Positions 1-3,898 of a DNA stretch of 5,233 bases are shown one piece after another. The position numbers and the translations under genes were made by a program. Every line of letters starts with the position of its first letter. Position 1 is the first letter of the stretch. Source of the stretch: Burkholderiales bacterium (GTDB taxonomy: Bacteria > Pseudomonadota > Gammaproteobacteria > Burkholderiales > Burkholderiaceae_D); contig JAGWUK010000272.1 in the NCBI GenBank assembly GCA_028868455.1, forward strand, positions 1 to 5,233, written 5' to 3'. The notes under the pieces are model-generated. The model saw only the letters and a program-made list of their open reading frames with translations. It searched no databases and was not told where the DNA came from.

Positions 1-102
1 TTCCGGAATATCCAGATTGATGTCGCGCAAGGCGACGACTTCTTTGTCTGCGGTCTTGAAGATTTTATTGACCGCTTGCACTTGTATATGTGAGCTACTC
101 AT
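1..102 (-). CDS. ABC importer ATPase, NitT/TauT (NrtD/SsuB/TauB-like) family, N-terminal fragment
   Basis: Only the first 34 codons are present; the gene runs off the left edge. The fragment starts MSSSHIQVQAVNKIF and continues through EVVALRDINLDIPE, which matches the first beta strands of NrtD/SsuB/TauB-type ATPases just ahead of the Walker A loop. The loop itself and all later motifs lie outside the window. The start is supported by a GGAGA ribosome binding site within the last codons of the permease gene, and by its position one base after the permease stop codon (TAA-G-ATG), which suggests translational coupling. In this family the protein sits on the cytoplasmic face of the permease and hydrolyses ATP to drive uptake. 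The family call rests on the short N-terminus plus the gene order binding protein, permease, ATPase. Substrate unknown. Confidence 0.88.
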   Translation of the reverse strand, partial: MSSSHIQVQAVNKIFKTADKEVVALRDINLDIPE

Positions 103-103
103 C

Positions 104-922
104 TTAATTCTCCAGACCACGGTGCCAGCGCAGCAAGTGGTTATTCAATTTATTCATCACGAGATCAATCATCAATCCCAGCATACCGATGCTGATCATT
201 CCAGCGATAATTTTGTCGGACCAGAAATATTCGCGCGCCTCCAGAATCCGGAAACCCAGACCATTGTTAACGGCAATCATTTCAGACACGATCACGACGA
301 TAAAAGCAGTACCGATACCGATACGTACACCGGACAAGATATAAGGCACGGCCGCTGGCAGCATCACGCGTACAAACATGGTGGTCTGGCTGGCTCCCAG
401 ATTGCGCGCTGCGCGAATATAAATGCCGTCCACATGGCGTACGCCGGCAATCGTGTTCATCAATACAGGAAAAAATGCGCCAATAGCAATCAGGAAAATC
501 GCTGGTGGATTCCCCAGCCCAAACCACAATATCGACAACGGAATATAGGCAATCGGCGGAATCGGACGTAACACCTGCATCAGCGGATTCATCCAGGCAT
601 AGACGCGCTGGCTGGCTCCCATCGCCAATCCCAACGGTAAGGCCAGTGCAGCACCGACAGCAAAACCAGCCAGCACCCGATACATACTGCCGATGGTGTC
701 GCGGATCAGCTCGCCGGAAAATATCCAGGCCAGCCAGCTCATTTGTGCCGGATCGTACGCTTCGTATGGCGATGCGTATTCAATCCATTTTTTTACCACT
801 GCCAGCGGTGAAGGCAAAATTTGTGGATTCACCCAGCCCATGCCGGTCACCAGTTGCCAGAAAAGGATAAGCAGAACGGGCACCACCAGCCCCGCGCCTA
901 TCTCGCGCCAATTGAGTTTCAT
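104..922 (-). CDS. ABC importer permease, NitT/TauT (NrtB/SsuC/TauC-like) family
   Basis: A 272-residue inner-membrane protein, about the usual length for SsuC/TauC/NrtB permeases. Hydrophobic segments are visible near residues 11-28, 82-104, 126-160, 202-217 and 237-257. The cytoplasmic EAA loop that docks onto the ATPase is at about residues 171-201 (AARNLGASQTTMF, then LPAAVPYILSGVRIG), with its conserved glycine at 176. The family signature SEMIAVNNGLGF follows at 213-224. Together with the upstream binding protein and the downstream ATPase this forms a complete importer layout, with the permease probably acting as a homodimer. The start at 922 has an AAGGA ribosome binding site at good spacing, but that site lies in a potential hairpin (928-949). 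The C-terminal part (YFWSDKIIAGMISIGMLGL) resembles NrtB-type permeases, but this does not fix the substrate. Family assignment is secure; nitrate, cyanate, sulfonate or another small organic solute are all possible. Confidence 0.95.
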   Translation of the reverse strand: MKLNWREIGAGLVVPVLLILFWQLVTGMGWVNPQILPSPLAVVKKWIEYASPYEAYDPAQMSWLAWIFSGELIRDTIGSMYRVLAGFAVGAALALPLGLAMGASQRVYAWMNPLMQVLRPIPPIAYIPLSILWFGLGNPPAIFLIAIGAFFPVLMNTIAGVRHVDGIYIRAARNLGASQTTMFVRVMLPAAVPYILSGVRIGIGTAFIVVIVSEMIAVNNGLGFRILEAREYFWSDKIIAGMISIGMLGLMIDLVMNKLNNHLLRWHRGLEN

Positions 923-927
923 GTTTA

Positions 928-949
928 TTCCTTAGAGAAATTAAGGGAA
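928..949 (-). promoter_or_regulatory. Hairpin over the permease ribosome binding site
   Basis: On the minus-strand mRNA, TTCCCTTA pairs with TAAGGAA across a 7-base loop (ATTTCTC), giving seven base pairs with one bulged C. The 3' arm contains AAGGA, the ribosome binding site of the permease, ending six bases before its ATG. If it forms, it would limit permease initiation relative to the binding protein. The pairing is seen directly; the effect is inferred. The stem is short and AT-rich, so it may only be weakly stable. Confidence 0.4.
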
Positions 950-978
950 CAGGAGCCGTGCACATGGTGTGCCTGTCC

Positions 979-1098
979 TTGTCCGCAGCTTTTTTTTGCC
1001 CGCCGGAGTACCTTGCTTGTTGCGTCAGCCTCCACGATGTAATGCGGGGGCTGACGCGGACAAAGAAATTCAGGCAACTCCGGTGTCAGATTTGTCCG
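979..1098 (-). repeat. Three mutually complementary segments in the binding protein-permease gap
   Basis: Plus-strand TTGTCCGC (979-986) and TTTGTCCG (1091-1098) are both complementary to the segment GCGGACAAA at 1056-1064. In the minus-strand transcript the middle copy could pair either with the upstream copy, just after the binding-protein stop codon, or with the downstream one. Each stem has eight perfect pairs. Its last two bases (1056-1057) also belong to the stronger hairpin at 1022-1057, so the structures compete. The run of eight T at 990-997 becomes an A run on the transcribed strand and is not a terminator for this operon. Confidence 0.4.
1022..1057 (-). other. Intercistronic GC-rich hairpin
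   Basis: GCGTCAGCC at 1022-1030 and GGCTGACGC at 1049-1057 are perfect complements (nine pairs, mostly GC). Two further G-C pairs lie beyond one mismatch on the inner side, and the loop is about a dozen bases. It lies 45 bases after the stop codon of the binding-protein gene and is not followed by a U run in the minus-strand transcript, so it is not a typical intrinsic terminator. In ABC importer operons such hairpins after the binding-protein gene often block 3' exonucleases and keep that message more abundant than the permease message. That role is inferred here. Confidence 0.6.
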
Positions 1099-1102
1099 TG
1101 AA

Positions 1103-2077
1103 TTACTGGATGTTCAGACTTTTTTTCGCTTGTTCCAGCATGTCGGTTTTGACCCAATCGGTCGCCACAGGTGCCTTGCTCATTTTACCCACGCCGTATT
1201 TTTGCATCAGATCAGTTGTGGTCTGGATGTGCTGTGGCGTCAGATCATAGGAGTAAGGAGAATTGCCGATGGCGTTCACGAAATCCTCGTGACTGATCTG
1301 GCCTTTGAACATATTTTCACGCACATATTTTTCAGCCAGATCTTTGTTTTCGATAAAGGTCTTGGTCGCTTCAACGAAACAACGCATGAACTTTTCTGCC
1401 ACAGGGCGATGCTCTTTATAAAACTTCTCGGTCATGACCAGTGTACGCACTGGCTCGCCGATCGGTGTGTCATACGGTTTGATGATTTCTTTGCCGTAAC
1501 CTTTGTTGATAGCTTGCGAAGAATACGGTTCGGATTGCATGATTGCATCGACGTTTTTACCCAGCAAAGCCTGATTCAGGTCGGGGAAGCCGAGGTAAAT
1601 GATTTGTACGTCTTTGCCTGGCTGGTCAGAATAGCTCAAGCCATTTTGCGACAATTCGGCTGCCAGCAAAATATCCTGGATACCACCGCGCGTCACGCCG
1701 ACTTTTTTGCCTTTCAGATCCTTGACCGTCTTGATGCCCAGGTCGCTGCGGCCAACCATGCGGGCACCGCCCTTGGCAAAACCGGCGACCAGATAAATAG
1801 GTGTGCCTTTAGCGCGCGCAGAAATCGCCGCTTCAGATGACACGGCACTGACGTCGAGTTCGCCAGCAATCACCGCCTGCATAGCATCCAGACCTTTGGC
1901 AAACACACGCTCTTCCACTTTAATACCGCATTTCGGCGCGATTTCTTTGATATACGAGACGGCACCGTAATGGGCGAACTTCAGATTTCCAAGACGTACA
2001 ACGTCTTCTGCCTGCACAGAACCAGCTACCAATCCAGACAACACCAAGCTACCGACCAAGATTTTCTTCAACATCAT
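1103..2077 (-). CDS. Periplasmic substrate-binding protein, NitT/TauT (NMT1/SsuA-like) family
   Basis: A 324-residue exported protein of the usual length for NMT1/SsuA/TauA-type binding proteins. A signal peptide is clear: lysines at 4-5, a hydrophobic core, and a likely signal peptidase I site after VQA (residue 23), before EDVVRLG. Family hallmarks follow in order: an AMQAVIAGELDVSAV segment (65-79), the TVKDLKGKKVGVTRGG strand-turn (117-132), and LNQALLGKNVDAIMQSEPY (167-185), which lines the binding cleft in relatives. Two adjacent ATG codons are available (2077 and 2074). An AAAGGAG site lies three bases from the first and six from the second, so the second may be the true start (323 residues). 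It captures solute in the periplasm for the permease at 104-922. The ligand is not predictable; an upstream sigma-54-type promoter hints at a nitrogenous compound. Mature cysteines at 50 and 233 could pair. Confidence 0.93.
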   Translation of the reverse strand: MMLKKILVGSLVLSGLVAGSVQAEDVVRLGNLKFAHYGAVSYIKEIAPKCGIKVEERVFAKGLDAMQAVIAGELDVSAVSSEAAISARAKGTPIYLVAGFAKGGARMVGRSDLGIKTVKDLKGKKVGVTRGGIQDILLAAELSQNGLSYSDQPGKDVQIIYLGFPDLNQALLGKNVDAIMQSEPYSSQAINKGYGKEIIKPYDTPIGEPVRTLVMTEKFYKEHRPVAEKFMRCFVEATKTFIENKDLAEKYVRENMFKGQISHEDFVNAIGNSPYSYDLTPQHIQTTTDLMQKYGVGKMSKAPVATDWVKTDMLEQAKKSLNIQ

Positions 2078-2220
2078 TGTCTCCTTTGTTTTTAAAAATT
2101 GGACTTACGCAAAATGACACCAGCAAAGTATGTAAATCAGACCAACCATTTCGTATGATCAACTTCCCATATGCCGCTGGGCCGGTTTTGCATCAGTTCT
2201 AAATGGAACCGCTTGTTTGT

Positions 2221-2239
2221 ACAGCACAGACCATGCCAA
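2221..2239 (-). promoter_or_regulatory. Sigma-54-type (-24/-12) promoter of the ABC importer operon
   Basis: The minus strand reads TTGGCATGGTCTGTGCTGT. It has the invariant GG and GC dinucleotides exactly ten bases apart and closely follows the RpoN consensus YTGGCACGrN3TTGCW, deviating at the C after TGGCA and the first T of TTGC. Transcription would begin near 2212, about 135 bases before the binding-protein ATG. An IHF-consensus site lies at the expected distance upstream. No convincing sigma-70 promoter was seen in the same gap. If correct, the operon needs an enhancer-binding activator such as NtrC. Confidence 0.6.
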
Positions 2240-2247
2240 GTTACGAC

Positions 2248-2297
2248 ATTCACTTAAGTCTTTGATTTTATTCACACCAAACCTATTCACCATTCAC
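2248..2297 (-). repeat. Four direct copies of GTGAAT upstream of the promoter
   Basis: GTGAAT on the minus strand (ATTCAC on the plus strand) occurs at 2248-2253, 2270-2275, 2285-2290 and 2292-2297. The last two are extended to GGTGAAT and are immediately adjacent. They flank the IHF-like site and lie roughly 36 to 86 bases upstream of the predicted transcription start. They could be binding sites for a regulator, but the spacing is irregular (22, 15, 7) and chance cannot be excluded. Confidence 0.3.
2255..2267 (-). promoter_or_regulatory. Putative IHF binding site
   Basis: The minus strand reads AATCAAAGACTTA, which fits every specified position of the IHF consensus WATCAAN4TTR. It lies about 43 to 55 bases upstream of the predicted start, between the -24 element and possible activator sites. 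This is where IHF commonly bends DNA at sigma-54 promoters so that a distant activator can reach the polymerase. A match to a short degenerate consensus can occur by chance; its placement raises confidence. Confidence 0.5.
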
Positions 2298-2303
2298 CGT
2301 TCG

Positions 2304-2331
2304 TCCGGAAAACCGCAAAAAATTCTCCGGA
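2304..2331. repeat. TCCGGA dyad, possible activator site or 3' hairpin
   Basis: TCCGGA occurs at 2304-2309 and 2326-2331. Each copy is self-complementary, so they form a dyad with a 16-base spacer centred about 105 bases upstream of the predicted sigma-54 start, a usual position for enhancer-type activator sites. Read as minus-strand RNA the same bases can form an 11-pair stem, three of them G-U, around a 6-base loop downstream of the gene at 2379-3527. Either role is possible. Confidence 0.35.
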
Positions 2332-2336
2332 ATTCC
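2317..2336 (-). terminator. Weak candidate intrinsic terminator after the LivK-like gene
   Basis: In the minus-strand transcript AATTC and GAATT pair around a CGGA tetraloop (2321-2334). The 3' arm runs directly into four more U residues, making six in a row at 2317-2322. It lies about 45 bases after the stop codon at 2379. The stem has only five mostly A-U pairs, extendable by G-U pairs, so termination would be inefficient. Confidence 0.35.
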
Positions 2337-2378
2337 AGATTTTCAGCCAGATCAAACTGGATTGTTACGCGACTATCG

Positions 2379-3527
2379 TTAGCGCAAAAATTTGCCATCT
2401 CGACCAATCATGGTGAGATCGACAAATTCGCTGCCGCCGTGATCTTTGTCGCTGTACGACACCATCAGTCCGCCAAGATCGTAATGACGCATGGTTTCCA
2501 ATGCACGGATCAGCCCGTCGCGCGTAAGATTGCGACCGCTGCGACGCAGCCCCTCGACCAAAACTTTGGCAGACACAAAACCTTCCATCGCCGCATACGA
2601 AACGGGGACGTCATAACTTTTGGCCACGAGCCGGAATTCTTGTCCCAGTATGGTCGACATCAGATATGGTGCGGGCATAATTTGCGAAACGATGACACCC
2701 GTTGCCACTGGCCCTAATGCATCAATAAACGATTGCGAAGCGTTATTGGACAAGGTCATGATTTGCAGCGCCGGATCTTGTGCGCGCAAGCCACGTATGA
2801 TTTCTGCGGCCGTCGTCGCCGAACTGGCAAGAATCACGGCTTTCGCTTTAGACGCAATGGCCGCGGCGACCGTTGCCTTGACGTCCGGTTTGACACGGGC
2901 AAACTTCACGATCACCGACGGCTTCAGTTTGAATTTATCCATCGCACTGTTAAATCCTTCCATCGCATCATTGCCAAAGCTGTCATCCACATGAATCATC
3001 GCGATATCTTTGATGCCTATCGTGGAAAACTGCTCGACCGCCTTGTGTACTTCATCCTGATATTTGGCGCGCACATTAAACACGTAGCGATTAACCGGTG
3101 AATGGAACACCATTGCACCAGTGCTTGGTGCGATCAGAGGTACCTTATCCGCCGCCAGCAATGGCAATATCGCCTGGGTGTGTGGCGTGCCGCGACTTTG
3201 AAACAAGGCAAACACATGGTCTTTCTTTATCAACGTCTCGGCGTTTTTTGCTGCAGTGGCTGGATCGAACTTGTCGTCGAGCGTACGCAATTCCAGCTTG
3301 CGGCCGTGTACGCCACCATTTTTATTGACGTTGGCAATGTAGGCATTGGCGCCAGCCGTCATTTCCTTGACAGGACCGGCAATCTGGCCGGTCAGGCCAA
3401 CGGTCTGGCCAATCAGAATTGTATTGTCGGTGACGCCATCTTCCGCCTGAACGGCTGTCGCCATCATGCCGACGGCAAGACTCAGGACGAGTCGTGACAT
3501 GCCGCGAACAAGCTTGAACTTCTGCAT
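2379..3527 (-). CDS. LivK-type periplasmic binding protein (branched-chain amino acid ABC family), orphan
   Basis: A 382-residue exported protein of the Leu/Ile/Val-binding superfamily (type I fold, Peripla_BP_6), about the usual length. The signal peptide ends after AVQA at residue 28. The mature start shows the family pattern ILIGQTVGLTGQIAG (37-51), followed by GANAYIANVNKNGGVHGRKL (59-78). Other typical segments are ALFQSRGTPHTQAILPLL (107-124), the VPLIAPSTGA strand-turn (129-138), IAMIHVDDSFGNDAMEGF (175-192) and, near the end, YAAMEGFVSAKVLVEGLRR (311-329). The start at 3527 has AGGAG six bases upstream of the ATG. It lies in the same direction as the NitT/TauT operon, but 301 bases and an apparent separate promoter divide them, and no LivHMGF components are visible. 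It may serve a transporter encoded elsewhere or deliver a ligand to a sensor. Ligand unknown: relatives bind amino acids, amides, urea or aromatic acids. Confidence 0.93.
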   Translation of the reverse strand: MQKFKLVRGMSRLVLSLAVGMMATAVQAEDGVTDNTILIGQTVGLTGQIAGPVKEMTAGANAYIANVNKNGGVHGRKLELRTLDDKFDPATAAKNAETLIKKDHVFALFQSRGTPHTQAILPLLAADKVPLIAPSTGAMVFHSPVNRYVFNVRAKYQDEVHKAVEQFSTIGIKDIAMIHVDDSFGNDAMEGFNSAMDKFKLKPSVIVKFARVKPDVKATVAAAIASKAKAVILASSATTAAEIIRGLRAQDPALQIMTLSNNASQSFIDALGPVATGVIVSQIMPAPYLMSTILGQEFRLVAKSYDVPVSYAAMEGFVSAKVLVEGLRRSGRNLTRDGLIRALETMRHYDLGGLMVSYSDKDHGGSEFVDLTMIGRDGKFLR

Positions 3528-3599
3528 ATTGGTCTCCTGGGATACATGCCATCGAGGGTCGTGGCAATTATTGAATTATGGCAACAAGCAGTTTTCATT

Positions 3600-3619
3600 C
3601 CTGAATATGTCATTTCAGG
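3600..3619. promoter_or_regulatory. Operator-like dyad upstream of the LivK-like gene
   Basis: CCTGAA and TTCAGG form perfect six-base arms around an eight-base spacer. The 20-base dyad is centred about 82 bases upstream of the LivK-like ATG. The size and symmetry suit a dimeric regulator, and the flanking GGCAACAA direct repeats 38 bases apart add to the impression of a control region. No regulator gene is adjacent, so the protein cannot be named. Confidence 0.35.
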
Positions 3620-3660
3620 CAACAACAAGGAATATCGCCGATACGCAGCATGGAGGACAT

Positions 3661-3692
3661 ACGTGAAAACACGTAAACGTGCGGATTTCCGC
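3661..3692. repeat. Cluster of short perfect inverted repeats
   Basis: ACGTG (3661-3665), CACGT (3670-3674) and ACGTG (3677-3681) alternate in orientation, so the middle copy can pair with either neighbour. Overlapping the last by one base, GCGGA-TT-TCCGC (3681-3692) is another perfect five-base dyad. The arrangement may be a compound protein binding site. No transcript boundary is known here, so an RNA role is unproven. Confidence 0.35.
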
Positions 3693-3724
3693 CAAATTAT
3701 CTGGATTACCGCATTTTCTACTCC

Positions 3725-3746
3725 GAAAAATTCTGATTTTTCAGAA
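3725..3746 (-). terminator. Terminator-like hairpin in minus orientation
   Basis: On the minus strand TTCTGA and TCAGAA pair around AAAA (3731-3746) and are followed by TTTTT, the layout of a weak intrinsic terminator. An overlapping alternative stem pairs GAAAAAT (3725-3731) with ATTTTTC (3736-3742). It lies about 200 bases upstream of the LivK-like start, so it could stop antisense transcription from the ffh side or act in a long leader. Six pairs, mostly A-T, make it weak. Confidence 0.3.
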
Positions 3747-3806
3747 AGAAGTCATATCGATGAATGACTTCCCCGCGAATTGCGGCGGCGTGGCGCGACG
3801 ATCAGG

Positions 3807-3812
3807 TAAAAT
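3807..3812 (+). promoter_or_regulatory. Possible -10 element of the ffh promoter
   Basis: TAAAAT within AGGTAAAATGCG matches the sigma-70 -10 consensus at five of six bases, and the context looks like many betaproteobacterial housekeeping promoters. Transcription would start near 3819, giving a leader of about 80 bases. No good -35 hexamer sits 16 to 18 bases upstream, where the DNA is GC-rich, so the call is tentative. Confidence 0.35.
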
Positions 3813-3898
3813 GCGAGCTTCGTCTGCGCCGGATGCTCAGCTACTCGCACCGTCGGCATCACCCTTATGAATTTTTCTGAAGATAGCCTGATTTAACC

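Larger units (their letters stand above)
2078..2378. other. Non-coding regulatory region between the two binding-protein genes
   Basis: This 301-base stretch has no credible gene on either strand; a plus-strand open frame starting at 2217 simply continues antisense into the neighbouring gene. It is AT-rich at 2240-2378. From the operon side (minus strand, reading upstream) it holds the AAAGGAG ribosome binding site at 2081-2087, a leader of about 130 bases, a sigma-54-type promoter, an IHF-like site, four ATTCAC repeats and a TCCGGA dyad. It also carries the 3' end signals of the gene at 2379-3527. Confidence 0.6.
3528..3898. other. Divergent intergenic region between the LivK-like gene and ffh
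   Basis: These 371 bases contain no convincing gene. They must hold the promoters of both flanking divergent genes. Seen here are the dyads at 3600-3619, 3661-3692 and 3725-3746, a direct repeat GGCAACAA at 3580-3587 and 3618-3625 flanking the first dyad, and a -10-like TAAAAT at 3807-3812. One short open frame, 3663-3767 plus, begins with GTG five bases after GGAGGA and would encode a basic 34-residue peptide; it has no recognisable family and is not called as a gene. No clear sigma-70 pair was found for the LivK-like gene. Confidence 0.5.

Noticed and set aside
17..571. Plus-strand open frame of 184 codons
   Set aside because: It is antisense to the permease gene and the start of the ATPase gene, has composition typical of a shadow frame and no recognisable family.
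990..997. Run of eight T as a terminator
   Set aside because: It is a T run only on the plus strand, no stable hairpin precedes it, and no plus-strand gene ends there; on the transcribed strand it is an A run.
1130..1840. Plus-strand open frame of 236 codons
   Set aside because: It lies wholly antisense to the NitT/TauT binding-protein gene, whose minus-strand product has a signal peptide, family motifs and a good ribosome binding site. The plus-strand product shows no recognisable domain.
2328..2335. GGAATTCC palindrome near the LivK-like 3' end
   Set aside because: A single eight-base palindrome is expected by chance; its bases are already covered by the candidate terminator and the dyad.
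2217..2717. Plus-strand open frame spanning the regulatory gap
   Set aside because: It runs antisense into the LivK-like gene, covers the predicted sigma-54 promoter and has no family resemblance.
3681..3700. Second sigma-54-like element upstream of the LivK-like gene
   Set aside because: The minus strand reads TTGGCGGAAATCCGCAC, but its GG and GC are nine rather than ten bases apart and the flanking consensus is poor.
3466..3870. Several plus-strand short frames ahead of ffh
   Set aside because: They overlap each other and the antisense start of the LivK-like gene, lack domains, and mostly lack ribosome binding sites. Only the GTG frame at 3663 was kept, as a low-interest finding.
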